From the NCBI GenBank assembly GCA_009767595.1, contig VSDK01028694.1, positions 178,157-242,156 of the forward strand: a DNA stretch of 64,000 nucleotides, in the 5' to 3' direction. The translations under genes were made by a program, and so were the position numbers. Positions within the stretch are counted from its first letter, which is position 1; each line of letters begins with the position of its first letter. Positions 30,775-40,651 of this stretch are shown piece by piece. The DNA is from Symbiodinium kawagutii. Lineage: Eukaryota > Sar > Dinophyceae > Suessiales > Symbiodiniaceae. The notes beneath the pieces were generated by a model. That model was not told the origin of the DNA. It ran no database searches and saw only the letters and a list, made by a program, of their open reading frames with translations.

Positions 30775-33700
30775 CAGTTCTTTGTCCTCTGTCTCATTTT
30801 CCATGTTTTCATCCTGCTTTCCATCCTCATTTGCATCTGCTTTGGTTGGCTTTTGTGTTCTAGCCTTTTTCTTGGGATCTGGCATGTTCTGGAAAAGCAG
30901 TTTGAGTTCTCGGAAACTCTCGGACAGTTGCTTGTCCTGCTGTTTCATTGCACTTTGTAGACTTGATTCGAAGGATTTTCCCAGCTTGACCAGCTGAGAG
31001 TTGACATCTTTTTCCAGGCCTTGGAATTTGTCTTGTACCTGCACCCGAAACTCTTGTTGGGATGCTGCGGACTGCTCCACTGTACTGCGAAGGTCTGACA
31101 TGGCCTGTTTGAGATTGTCAATCTGTGCATCCTGCTGTTTGAAACGCTCCTCCACTGGACCGCTGGTGGAGCGTGTCCCTGTGTTGTTTCCAGATGCAGC
31201 TGGTGGTGCAGCAGGTGTGAGGTTCCCTGATGCCATTGCTTGTTTTGCAAGATACGGTGCCCATGGGTCGCTTTGTAACATCATCTTGTTACTGCTGGAG
31301 GTTTCTTCCTTGATTGGGACATGTCCTGCAACGACTGGTTTCACCACCTCCTGATCCCTGGGAGGGAGGAAGGTCAGCATCATCACTTGTGAGTTCCAAG
31401 TATACCATGTTGTGTCAACCTTGGTGGCAAAACCCAGCAACCATGCACGATGGGATAGCGGCTTAATTGGCCGTGCATCGAGGCCAACCTTTGCAATCCA
31501 TTTTCTCAACTCATCTTGCGATACACCCACAGGCGTGGGGGCGAGCTTTGCAATGTGTTGCACCTGGATGTGTGTCGGCACTTCCTCTGATGGCTTCATC
31601 TGACTGAAGGTGTCTGCAAAGTCATCTGCATGGACTCTGACACCCCTTGTGGTTTTCTTGGATTGGCTGCGTGTGATTCTAACCAGACCCAATGAGGCCT
31701 GAATGGTGGCAGCAGTCACTCGGAGTTGAGCAATCGGTTGATCTGACCACACTATGGCATAGCTGGTATCAATCACCCCTTTGTCATTTTTTGGATTCAC
31801 GTACAACCCCTGTGCTCCGGATGCACGAAGGACCTCTTTCAGCTTGGACTTGGGGATGCGCATATGCACTTGTAGGCTAGTTGCCATCTCTGGTGTGCAT
31901 TTTCCCTTGTTTCCCCACCATGATTTACCCCACGGGGTGCCCATGGTCTGGATAACGACACCAGAGTCCTGCAGGATGTTCATCGTCTGCTTGATTGGAT
32001 GCTGAATCAACTCAGCCCATGTGCTATCTTCAACCTCATCCCGATAGGTGGTCACCGCACAAATGCATGATTCAGGAATCACAACATCTGCTCCATGTGG
32101 CGTTGCCATCTTCACTGGCTTGGCACCAACATTATGTAAACATCCTGACACTACGATTGGTTCATTCAACTCATTGTAGGCAGGCACGCACACGATTTTG
32201 CAACAACCATCTTTCGTTTGGGGGCAGCCTCCAAAAATGAAAATTGCAAGCTCATCTGCGGACAATTGTTGGTTGTTTTCCAACCATGGTGCAGCTGTGG
32301 CAAAGTCTGCCATGACAACTCCTGAAGATCCACTGGCAATGGTTTTCAGAAGGGTGCATGGTGACCCATCCTGATTGGTGAAATGGTCGGATTTGAGAGT
32401 ACACTGTGATGGCGAAATGCTACTCATGGCCTGGGATTGTTGTGACATCTTGCGCTGCACAATGTTTTGGCGATGCATGGCTGCTTGATTGATTTCAGGG
32501 AGTTTCACATCCACTGAATGCGCCAGTTCCATGATGGCACTGAGCTTGCTGGATGGATCCTTCTTTCTCATGGCTCCATTGACTGCTGTCAGACCAGATT
32601 TCTTTATGAGGTTTTGAACTGCTGCTGATGTGGCTTGGAGGTCACAGCCCATTTCAAGCAACAGTTTGGCTACATCGTTTCGAGCACGTGTGATAGCGTC
32701 AGGCTTGTCACGACTGCTTCCTGGAAGTGGTGGCCCCCCTCCCCTCAGTTGGAGAACAAGGTGCACCTTCATCACATTGACACCTTCGGGAAGGTAGTCC
32801 TGCAATTTGTATTCAGCTGACATCTGCTTTCCCCGAAAGATCAAACGCATCTCTGAAGGTTGGTCTTGGAAAGTCGTCACCTCATTCCATGGACGGTTGA
32901 AATGTCCACAGAGCATGTCTTTCTTGAAGTATCCGTCAGTAATGATGGTACCCCACAGGTTGATTTGCACTCTGACCAATGACTCATGGTACGAAAGCGA
33001 TGGTGGCATTCGGCAGTAGGTAAGTGCTGAGATGATGAAACCTCTCGTTGTGGTCAAAGGGTGGCATCTCATTCCAGGTATCGGAACCACAACCATCTGG
33101 ACCCTAGCCCCTGGGCGAAACTCCGGGAAGCGCACAAGGTTTTGCCATCCAAGTTCGTTCATGATTTGTTCCAGGCCAGAACGCTGGGCAAACTCCATGT
33201 ACCTGAGGATTTGTTGGATGGATCCCCACATGCTCAGTTGATTTTGCTCTTCAACCATCGTGAGATTTTCTATGATTTCAATGGGCAAAAAGACGTCTTC
33301 TGCCTTGAGTTCGATGAGTCTTTTGAGCATCACTGCTACTGTCTCTTCGACACTCTCGCTCACGCGAGAATACGGTGAGGGCTTGCCGTAGTCGTCTTCA
33401 ATGGTAATGGCTCTTGCTACACCATCTGATGATGCATCATCTCCATTGTCATGGCCTTCCGATGCATTTCTGACATCACTGGCAGGTCTTTTCCGTGGAG
33501 GTCCTCCGCCGGACAGTTGCAAAATGAGGTGAATTCTGAATACACCACCTGGTTCGTTTCCATCCCAGTAATCTCCAATGGTGCAATCTGGGTTCAATTG
33601 CTTGCCGCCTTTGATCAACCTCATTTCAGCTTCCAAACCGAAGAACCTTGCAGCTGTTCTCCATGCGTCTGTGATAAAACATAGCTTTTCATTGGTTGGC

Positions 33701-36207
33701 ACCCACTGGGTCCACACCCATGTACTCCAGAGTTTGATGGAAACTCTGGTGACATTGTGGTTCGCAACACACACTTTTTGCATCTGGCCAATGAAAATGA
33801 GAGTTCTCATCACATTCTCGAAATGCACTGGTTGTAAGGCCAGCCTTCCGGCGGCCCTAGTGAGTCGGATGCACACTGTTCCAGAGTCATTTGGTGCGAA
33901 GGAACGGTCACACAACATGCTCATCTCCCACCCCAATGCGTGGATGACAAGGTCTAGGCCTGCAGTGAACAAGTAGTGACGCAAGTCCTGGACATGATCT
34001 GCATGCGTGTGCAACTGGAATCCTTCATGGCATCTTTGGAAACGAATGCTGCTGGGACATTGCACGTAAACCTTCAACGAACCTGGGACGAAGAGTAGCA
34101 CATTGTTACACTGCTGTGTAATGTTGCAAGGCTCACCATACAATGTCAAGCACTGCCCTTCTTCCTCCTGGTCTAGGCACGATTGCATGCGCAACTCGAT
34201 ATCTGGTGGGCACAAACACACCTCACGTTTGAAGACAACCGTAGCCGATGGTGCAAGCACAAGCACAAAAGGCCAGTCCTTGAAATCGATCTGGTTTTCC
34301 TGAGGTATCAAACAGCTGGGCTGCATGGATGCCAGCTTCATGTCAACATCTGGCATGGGTGCTTCTTCGTTCAAAGGTATGTACACCTTTTTGTGGCTTG
34401 CAATTTCGATGTCCAACCGTGGTGGCAGAGATGCTCCCATGATGGTCTGCAACATGCGACGGATGCATACCCCTTCTTCAACCTGCAACTTGTATTGCTG
34501 GAGTGGTGATTCAACTGTGAGGGTTTTCACGATGGCCATCAACTGGGTGTCAGCAACATGAATGGCTTCCTGGTCAGCCTGTGAAAACCAAAAACCATCT
34601 TCATCAGCTGTGATCGTCATGTTCCACTTGGACAAATGCTCACGACAAATGGATGCAAAAGTGGCTTGAATGCGATCACCAAACCACAACGGCCGGATGA
34701 AGCTCACCATATTGATCAACGTGATCAATGCATGAGGGATCGAGATTGCATTACCAAGTAGTGTGGTGGCAACATCATTGGAGGATGGAAGCCAGCAGGG
34801 CTTCACAGTTCCAAACAGAATCACCAACTCCGGTACAGTCAGCTTCCGAATGGTGTTTCCTTTCAAAATGAGGCTACCGTACAACCCACCTCTGTTGCGA
34901 GCATCCTCGGCAACTGCATGTGGTTTCCCATATGTTGTCAGGATACATGTGACCACATCATTTTCAGTCTTGAGACGAAACTCAACCATGTCTTTTCTGG
35001 CTCTCTTGATGGCGACTCCCGTATTACCAGCACTAGCATGGCGTGGTTCCAGGTACTGCATCAATTCATCACGTGTGAGCAATGATTGTTCCAACCAGTA
35101 CCCCTCAAGATCCAGCAGAACGCCATACGATTGCAGTGAGTGCTTGGTGGTAGATGGCCATGACACAATCCTATGGTTGTCCAGTTCTTCATCCCTGCAA
35201 TTTTTTGCTATGATGAGCAGCCTGTCACGGTGTTGTGGCAACTGTTCCTGGAGGTCCAGGCATGTGCTCCATACCACCTCGAAACCTGACCATCGAATCG
35301 CAGCCTGAATGATGGGCCAATGCTTGTGCGATCGCAAGGATGCAACGTTTTCACCACCCCAAATGCGGGGGCGGAGGAATGTCATCAACAGGATGGCTGT
35401 CAGCAAAGTGAAACCTTCCCTCTTGCACAAGCCACCTCCCAAGTCTGCGGTTGACCAAGGAGGGCAAGGTGGTGACATCGTGATCATCTGCGCTTCCATG
35501 CGAAATGCATAGGACATCCACCAATAGTCTTCAACGGATGCATGGAACACCAAATCTGGTGACATCATATGCTGTTCTTGGGGTTCCAAATAGCTGGCAC
35601 AACCACTTCGACTGTTGACTACCTGATGTAGTTGGTGTGATTTCAGATATGTTGCACAGCAGATAGGGTCACGGTCAAGTCCCCAACGAGTGACCAACAT
35701 CTTGTCTTCTGTGGATAAACTGCGGACTGCATGGGCCCAACCACCGAACCCCCCGCAGAACATCTCACCTACTTTGACCTCGGCTGTGGGCACATCAGCA
35801 ACTGAATCCCTACTGGGTAGCAGGGCTGAACCCTCCCCAGTCACGTCCAGAATATCATCCCGAACCACAGCATTCAAAAGGATGTGTGGTCCCTTGACAT
35901 CATTGACCAGTCCCAGAAGTTCCACGGGAATAGCTATCTTGACATGTTTCCTCATTGCATCCATGGGGCAACTACAGAGGAGTGGTACCCCCAAGAAATT
36001 TCTTGGTGTCAAGCTCCCAGATTCGTCCAAGACAATGGCATCGATCAACGCCCTGGAATGTCCACTGGAATGCCCAATCGTCACGGATTCACCAATTTTC
36101 ACAAGGAAAGTCCCCGTCTTCACACAATCACACATACCTGGTCGCAGCACAAAACCTTGGAGCGTCTCCAAGACTCGCTGAAGCACATGATGCGGCAAGG
36201 ATTCCAT
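30772..36207 (-). CDS. Retroelement ORF1: C5-methyltransferase / ubiquitin-like / coiled-coil protein, 1811 aa
   Basis: Residues about 144-502 form a C5-cytosine DNA methyltransferase: motif I VGEMFCGGFGGW (146-157), motif IV SPPCPPWS with the catalytic Cys (245-252), motif VI GGENV (284-288), motif VIII QLPQHRDRL (322-330), a late RKLTVPELVILFG segment and motif X LLGNAISI (483-490). It should methylate DNA at C5 using S-adenosylmethionine. Residues about 822-902 and 1079-1158 are ubiquitin-like modules ending LQLSGGG and LQLRGGG. Residues 1161-1660 are unassigned. Residues about 1683-1775 are a coiled coil, and a basic then acidic tail follows (PKKKARTQKPTK). The start Met at 36207 follows an in-frame TGA at 36211-36213. 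The stop is TGA in a CTAG context 15 nt before, and in frame with, ORF2. It likely acts as the element's ribonucleoprotein factor, with methylation of its own DNA possible (inference). Confidence 0.88.
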   Translation of the reverse strand: MESLPHHVLQRVLETLQGFVLRPGMCDCVKTGTFLVKIGESVTIGHSSGHSRALIDAIVLDESGSLTPRNFLGVPLLCSCPMDAMRKHVKIAIPVELLGLVNDVKGPHILLNAVVRDDILDVTGEGSALLPSRDSVADVPTAEVKVGEMFCGGFGGWAHAVRSLSTEDKMLVTRWGLDRDPICCATYLKSHQLHQVVNSRSGCASYLEPQEQHMMSPDLVFHASVEDYWWMSYAFRMEAQMITMSPPCPPWSTADLGGGLCKREGFTLLTAILLMTFLRPRIWGGENVASLRSHKHWPIIQAAIRWSGFEVVWSTCLDLQEQLPQHRDRLLIIAKNCRDEELDNHRIVSWPSTTKHSLQSYGVLLDLEGYWLEQSLLTRDELMQYLEPRHASAGNTGVAIKRARKDMVEFRLKTENDVVTCILTTYGKPHAVAEDARNRGGLYGSLILKGNTIRKLTVPELVILFGTVKPCWLPSSNDVATTLLGNAISIPHALITLINMVSFIRPLWFGDRIQATFASICREHLSKWNMTITADEDGFWFSQADQEAIHVADTQLMAIVKTLTVESPLQQYKLQVEEGVCIRRMLQTIMGASLPPRLDIEIASHKKVYIPLNEEAPMPDVDMKLASMQPSCLIPQENQIDFKDWPFVLVLAPSATVVFKREVCLCPPDIELRMQSCLDQEEEGQCLTLYGEPCNITQQCNNVLLFVPGSLKVYVQCPSSIRFQRCHEGFQLHTHADHVQDLRHYLFTAGLDLVIHALGWEMSMLCDRSFAPNDSGTVCIRLTRAAGRLALQPVHFENVMRTLIFIGQMQKVCVANHNVTRVSIKLWSTWVWTQWVPTNEKLCFITDAWRTAARFFGLEAEMRLIKGGKQLNPDCTIGDYWDGNEPGGVFRIHLILQLSGGGPPRKRPASDVRNASEGHDNGDDASSDGVARAITIEDDYGKPSPYSRVSESVEETVAVMLKRLIELKAEDVFLPIEIIENLTMVEEQNQLSMWGSIQQILRYMEFAQRSGLEQIMNELGWQNLVRFPEFRPGARVQMVVVPIPGMRCHPLTTTRGFIISALTYCRMPPSLSYHESLVRVQINLWGTIITDGYFKKDMLCGHFNRPWNEVTTFQDQPSEMRLIFRGKQMSAEYKLQDYLPEGVNVMKVHLVLQLRGGGPPLPGSSRDKPDAITRARNDVAKLLLEMGCDLQATSAAVQNLIKKSGLTAVNGAMRKKDPSSKLSAIMELAHSVDVKLPEINQAAMHRQNIVQRKMSQQSQAMSSISPSQCTLKSDHFTNQDGSPCTLLKTIASGSSGVVMADFATAAPWLENNQQLSADELAIFIFGGCPQTKDGCCKIVCVPAYNELNEPIVVSGCLHNVGAKPVKMATPHGADVVIPESCICAVTTYRDEVEDSTWAELIQHPIKQTMNILQDSGVVIQTMGTPWGKSWWGNKGKCTPEMATSLQVHMRIPKSKLKEVLRASGAQGLYVNPKNDKGVIDTSYAIVWSDQPIAQLRVTAATIQASLGLVRITRSQSKKTTRGVRVHADDFADTFSQMKPSEEVPTHIQVQHIAKLAPTPVGVSQDELRKWIAKVGLDARPIKPLSHRAWLLGFATKVDTTWYTWNSQVMMLTFLPPRDQEVVKPVVAGHVPIKEETSSSNKMMLQSDPWAPYLAKQAMASGNLTPAAPPAASGNNTGTRSTSGPVEERFKQQDAQIDNLKQAMSDLRSTVEQSAASQQEFRVQVQDKFQGLEKDVNSQLVKLGKSFESSLQSAMKQQDKQLSESFRELKLLFQNMPDPKKKARTQKPTKADANEDGKQDENMENETEDKEL
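32737..32973 (-). other. Ubiquitin-like module 2 of ORF1
   Basis: Codons 1079-1157. EMRLIFRGKQMSAEYKLQDY aligns to ubiquitin residues about 40-59, including the Ile44 patch and Lys48. HLVLQLRGG aligns to residues 68-76, with Gln in place of Arg72. GPP follows the Gly-Gly. Confidence 0.8.
33505..33744 (-). other. Ubiquitin-like module 1 of ORF1
   Basis: Codons 822-901. The C-terminal half follows ubiquitin closely in spacing: EMRLIKGGKQLNPD, then IGDY, then HLILQLSGG. Ser replaces Arg74 before the terminal Gly-Gly. A third Gly and Pro-Pro follow. Confidence 0.75.
34702..35778 (-). other. DNA C5-methyltransferase domain of ORF1
   Basis: Codons 144-502 of ORF1. Motifs I, IV, VI, VIII and X are in canonical order with the Pro-Cys nucleophile, the Glu-Asn-Val and the Gln-x-Arg-x-Arg elements intact. 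The target-recognition stretch lies between about residues 335 and 450. No chromatin-reader domain is seen, so it resembles a compact captured catalytic domain. Confidence 0.85.
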
Positions 36208-36259
36208 GGCTCACTCTGCAAAACCCAGCCGTCACCGGCTAGGAGGATTGAGCCGTGTA

Positions 36260-36425
36260 CGGCTTGATATGGTTGATGGTGGTGGTTGATAACGGCTGGT
36301 CATGGCTGATGATGGGTGATAGCGGTTGATTGTTGCTGATGGTTGGTGATGATCGATATGGTTGACGGTGATCGATAGTGGCCTATCATTGATGACAATT
36401 GCTGATGACGGTTGCCAAAAGGCTC
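36260..36425. repeat. Degenerate TTGATGGTGG repeat at the 5' side of element B
   Basis: Loose repeats of GGTTGATGGTGG and GGCTGATGATGG directly upstream of ORF1 of element B, resembling the repeat at its 3' side. It is either part of the element's 5' untranslated region or its insertion target. Confidence 0.5.
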
Positions 36426-36755
36426 GAAAATGGTATCGTTGGAATCATGGACAAAGGTTGATCGTGTTTGATAATTGCGAATGATGGCTGATAAGCAGTG
36501 CCAAATCTGCTTCTGATTAGAATGACAAATGTATCATCGGATCTGTATAATCCTTATCAACAGTACGCACAAATTCATATGCTATCAATAAATCCATACA
36601 TGATTATGTATATGATATGAACAAGAACGATTCATTCCCTGAATACTCAGATCAAACCCGAACAACATTTGCCGAATCATTTCCTTCAACTGATCTTCCT
36701 CCCCTTCACTTGGTCAGCTGTTGCAACGATGGTGGGACCGACCTCAGGTTGGTAC

Positions 36756-36793
36756 CGCTGCGAGCTCCGCCGCTGAGATGTAAGGGAGGCTTC
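36756..36793 (-). CDS. Candidate microexon, 38 bp (minus chain, exon 4)
   Basis: Acceptor CGCTGGCAG, donor GTACCA. Read in the phase left by the exon at 38377-38418 it encodes KPPLHLSGGARS. It is the last exon I can place before retroelement B, which lies in the following intron in the same orientation. Confidence 0.45.
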
Positions 36794-37353
36794 CTGCCAG
36801 CGGTTTCTCGCAAGATGCAACTGATGGATATCAAGATTTGCTAGATATCTATAGATATCTATAGATCATTGAACATGACAAATCGTTGGATATATATGTC
36901 AATCTAGTTGAGCCAGTGAATGGTAGACAAATGATTGAACATGACAAAGTTTATCTACACGTGTAGATACCCGACATTTGTGATACGTATGGATATCTAT
37001 GGATAACATCTGGGCAATCCCAAGCGTTGGCTAAGATGGCAACATACAACAGCTGGTGATCTCTCCCAGTGGAATAAATGCCTCCTGGTGAAATGATTCT
37101 ATGCCCAGCAGTGATGAAAACCTGATTGCTTCAGATGGATTTTCATGAAGCCAAATATGATATAATCGAGTACCATCCTATACTGTACTCGAGCACCAGT
37201 TGATCATGGGGTTGCATCATTTCCCTGATTTAGAATACAGCCCTTGTTGCTTACCCCTAGAAGTTTTTGCTTACTTACAACTCATCGACTACCCCACCAA
37301 GAATTAACCCATCATGATTCACCATGATTACAAGCCCTTCATCAAATCCCAGT

Positions 37354-37354
<1 letters not shown>

Positions 37355-37406
<52 letters not shown>
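37355..37406. repeat. (ATC)n microsatellite
   Basis: About 17 uninterrupted ATC units. Confidence 0.95.
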
Positions 37407-37472
37407 AGCGTAGTGTTTTCATCTCCACCCGCCATTTTGTCCGGCGTGAACTCACAACGTCCTCGTTGCGAG

Positions 37473-37592
37473 ATGCTTCGATGCCTCGAGTGCAAAGAAA
37501 CCGGAGCACAGCTGGTGCATGGCTGTAGTGGCTATTTCCGTTGCTCTGAAGACCTTACCAGCCGACTGGGAGAACCAAGCATTTGGTTCTGA
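37473..37592 (+). CDS. Candidate plus-strand exon with Cys-rich motif
   Basis: An open stretch after a GTTGCGAG reads MLRCLECKETGAQLVHGCSG then YFRCSEDLTSRLGEPSIWF-stop. The CX2C...CX5C spacing resembles a small zinc-binding knuckle. Another plus frame (MAVVAISVALKTLPADWENQ, 37519-37746) is also open. It is opposite in strand to the neighbouring candidate exons, so it may be a retrocopied fragment or a chance ORF. Confidence 0.3.
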   Translation: MLRCLECKETGAQLVHGCSGYFRCSEDLTSRLGEPSIWF

Positions 37593-37902
37593 ATCGTTGC
37601 CCGCACAACTACCATTTGAGTCAACTATTCTTCGGATGAATGCCTACTGGCATGATCCAGGTACCACACCCACACCACCCGCTATGATTGCAATCAACCA
37701 ATCTTTTGCCACTGCTCATCCATCTACCGAGACTGCACTTGCTTGAAAATGACACATTCATATTGAATACAGCGATGTCATGCGCAACAAACTGTGCCAA
37801 ATTGTACGCATATGGACATTTCAAGAAAAATGTGGTGCGTAAAATGCATAGTACAATACAGTCAACAAATAGTATCATACAATATTGATTTGATCAACTA
37901 TA

Positions 37903-38010
37903 CTGGTTGGTGGTTCCAACCCCTAAGAAAAAATATTATTCAACAGTCAACCAACCAATCATTTGACAATAATAGGGAAAATGAACAATGTCAATCAAAC
38001 CACCAGCCAG
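37903..38010. mobile_element. MITE family MT-A, copy 4
   Basis: A 108-bp element starting CTGGTTGGTGGTTCCAA and ending AAACCACCAGCCAG, with the internal AATAGGGAAAATGAACAATG. Flanks TATA/TAGT share only TA. Confidence 0.8.
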
Positions 38011-38228
38011 TAGTTGAACTTCACCATTTTTGTAGAAGCTATTATCCAACTGATCATAAACTATCTTTCAACTATTCTATAGGATCAACTATTTATCTGA
38101 TCAATTGTACTATGAATATAGTACCAACCATCTATCTATAGTATCAACTATTCATTTATATCTATACTATTTATCTCTATTTATCTGATATTCAATCAGA
38201 TACTATAGAATCAAGCAACTATTCATCT

Positions 38229-38329
38229 GGGTGTTTCTCAAAATAGGGGTACCCCCAAATCAGCTAGTTTTTAACCATCCATAACAGTAAACCAACCATT
38301 TTGAGGGCTCTTTATTTTGATAAACCACC
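38229..38329. mobile_element. MITE family MT-B, copy with perfect target duplication
   Basis: A 101-bp element starting GGGTGTTTCTCAAAATAGGG and ending TTTATTTTGATAAACCACC, flanked by ATCT on both sides (38225-38228, 38330-38333). Confidence 0.85.
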
Positions 38330-38376
38330 ATCTGAGCAACTATACTATATCACAGCGGTATAGTTCCGGACTGATC

Positions 38377-38418
38377 CTTTCCATTTCGGTGCCGAGCTCT
38401 GGACGCAAATCCGGCGCC
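38377..38418 (-). CDS. Candidate microexon, 42 bp (minus chain, exon 3)
   Basis: Acceptor GGCCACAG, GA-type donor (GATCAG). In the phase passed on from the exon at 39804-39839 it reads APDLRPELGTEME and leaves two bases that complete Arg with the next exon. Confidence 0.45.
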
Positions 38419-39803
38419 CTGTGGCCAAATGTGCAATTCAGGTTGCTACGAATTCAGAAGTGGAAGGATGGTATCTGACTGATATCATAAGGTGATTAAT
38501 TAGTATATCTGACTGATATTATCATCTAGGATTCTGACTGATGTCAGTATAAATGGTAAAGAATATCGTTCTAAGGCCATAACGTTGATTCTGAAACTGT
38601 GACTGCAATTTGATATAATCTAACTGACTAATATCGACGTACATCAGGCGGTTTGTATGGCTATATATCAATCTAAACAGTTTCCAAGCCAACTGATTTC
38701 AACGGGGCGAGAGGTTTCCAAATCAAGCTTCAACATTACCATCAACCGAAGCATGGTGGACTAAGCAACAGCCAACACTAAGCCTTTTCTAGAATTCCAA
38801 ACCTTATAAGTTCGAATTCTCTAAGAGGGTATCCTGATTGCGGGAGAGAATTGTAATTGAGGATAAGGAAGAATTGCTTACACATGTTAATTATATGACA
38901 TTTCCAAGTTTCGCATCCCATGATCACCCACCGGTCAGATCACTGGTTAGATCTTTTGATTCTTGCAAATCAATACGTGTTGTGCCCTGCGGTGCAGTGG
39001 AATGCTCATGAACAACTGCAGCTTAAGCACCCAGAATCAACACATTCACATATCTGGTCCTTCATTCTGCTCAGGTAAGACTGAAACCAAACAAATGTGA
39101 TGTGGAAGTCGGGCAGTTCCGAAATGTCTTGATTGTTTGGATGGGTGGTGAGAATCCACATAAAAACCAGGCGGCGAACCATCGTATTGGCAACCACGGA
39201 TGGACCATGTTTGACCACTGTCATTTGTTTCATGCACATGTGCAGGTTGAGAGCCTATACACTGGCATGTAACGTGCACATACACACGCCATGCACACAT
39301 ACATCTGTGTGCATCACACTAGAAGTGTCTTCCAGGTACCGACTGTCAACCTTGTGCAGATACTCCATCGCTTGTCACAAGCACAGTGCGAATTTAGGCT
39401 AGCTCGGCTGTAGGATTCTCTGGGTGTCCTTCCAAAACATTCCCCTTCACATGTACTGATTGGAAAACAGGCATGGATTGTCCCGAAGGTCAGCCCGGGC
39501 AATGATGAACTCATCTCCAGTTTCCAGCAGACTACCCATGGATGGAAAAAAAATCCAGGGCTTCGTGGCTGAATCAACCAAATGGTTCAACCAGTTCCTG
39601 GTTGGTTTTACGATATAGAAGATTCACGTGCATGAAAATATTGACTCCATATATATATATATCTGTATATACATATATACGTAGTAAATCTACATGTATA
39701 TGCATATCTATATGTATTTTACATATACATCAAAACACGTATTGCCAATATGGCTCATCATCCCTGCAAAACACTTTCCCCCTTCGGTTCTCAGCCGCCA
39801 GAC

Positions 39804-39839
39804 CTTGGTCTTTCCTTAGCTGACAGCAAGATGTCGCCG
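39804..39839 (-). CDS. Candidate microexon, 36 bp (minus chain, exon 2)
   Basis: Strong acceptor with a pyrimidine tract (TTCTTTTTTCGCAG) and donor GTCTGG. In the phase from the exon at 41834-41933 it reads GDILLSAKERP. Its first base completes an Ile codon begun in the previous exon. Confidence 0.5.
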
Positions 39840-40113
39840 CTGCGAAAAAAGAAATGAGTTGATCATGGTTGGACAGTCATTGATGTTATTCAAGTGATAT
39901 GAGGCTATTCAACCATGATCTAGGCTTTTGAGCAAGTGATATTAGCTATTCATCATGAGTTGATCGCAACCATTGAACTGCTAATAGCAAGTGATATTAG
40001 GCTTTCCAACTATGGCTTGACACAATCATAGTTGGACAACCACTGCTAATAGCAACTGATCTTAGGCTTATGCGCGATTATTCAATTTCTTAGCAAACAT
40101 TCTACTTTGTTTA

Positions 40114-40224
40114 CCCTCCGGTAAACTAACCTGGCCATGGATTTGAACGATATTTTCTAATGAAACCCTGGGAAACCACCAATATATGGTGGATTTTCCA
40201 TTGCCAGGTTAGTTTACCAGAGGG
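40114..40224. mobile_element. MITE family MT-D, copy 1
   Basis: A 111-bp element with about 27-bp terminal inverted repeats: CCCTCCGGTAAACTAACCTG on the left and, inverted, CCCTCTGGTAAACTAACCTG on the right. The arms continue inward to GGCCATGG/GGCAATGG. No clear target duplication. Confidence 0.8.
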
Positions 40225-40372
40225 CAATGGCTTATTTGCAATTATTTGACTTCTTAGCAACCATTCAATTGTTGATAGCAACGAATTACTATGGTTTATA
40301 GCAGTCATTGAACTGGAAACCCCCTCAAAATCAGCAGACCAGTGGTCACAACCACAGTGTTGCAGCCAAACA

Positions 40373-40651
40373 GTGGGGATGCCGTCCTGGAGAAGACTCT
40401 TCGGAGACACCCCCGAAGCGGGGGTATCCACCCGGAGGTTATCATCAGCGGAAGAACCTCATAATCTTTATGAGTTCTTAGTGATCAGAAAGCATTCAAG
40501 GTTCTCCGAGAGTCTGCTGGATACTCCAAGATTCAATGATTCAAGCCACATAAGAACCGACAAGCACACGGGGTTTGGCCACTTGAAATGGTTGTTGGAC
40601 ACCTCAAAAAAAACGAGACGCTTCCGGCTGAGGTACCTTTCACAGCCCTGA
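40373..40651 (+). other. Open frame of uncertain status, 92 aa
   Basis: This plus-strand frame has gene-like composition in places (RLSSAEEPHNLYEFLVIRKH; GFGHLKWLLDTSKKTRRFRL) but no identifiable family and no supporting neighbours. It may be a decayed gene fragment. Confidence 0.25.

Larger units (their letters stand above)
25240..36260 (-). mobile_element. Retroelement B: LINE-like with DNA methyltransferase and ubiquitin-like modules
   Basis: This is an 11-kb minus-strand element with three long ORFs. ORF1 (36207-30772) has a methyltransferase, two ubiquitin-like modules and a coiled coil; ORF2 (30756-26974) has an endonuclease and RT; ORF3 (27035-25326) has a zinc knuckle, RNase H and an unknown tail. 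ORF1-ORF2 are in frame across a UGA; ORF2-ORF3 differ by one base at a G8 run. The long intact frames argue for a recent copy. Boundaries are approximate because neither a poly-A tail nor a target duplication was located; both flanks are degenerate TTGATGG repeats. DNMT-bearing retrotransposons have been described from dinoflagellates, which supports the organism call. Confidence 0.9.

Noticed and set aside
34763..35308. 181-aa plus-strand frame and other long plus frames over 27-36 kb
   Set aside because: Antisense shadows of the retroelement ORFs.
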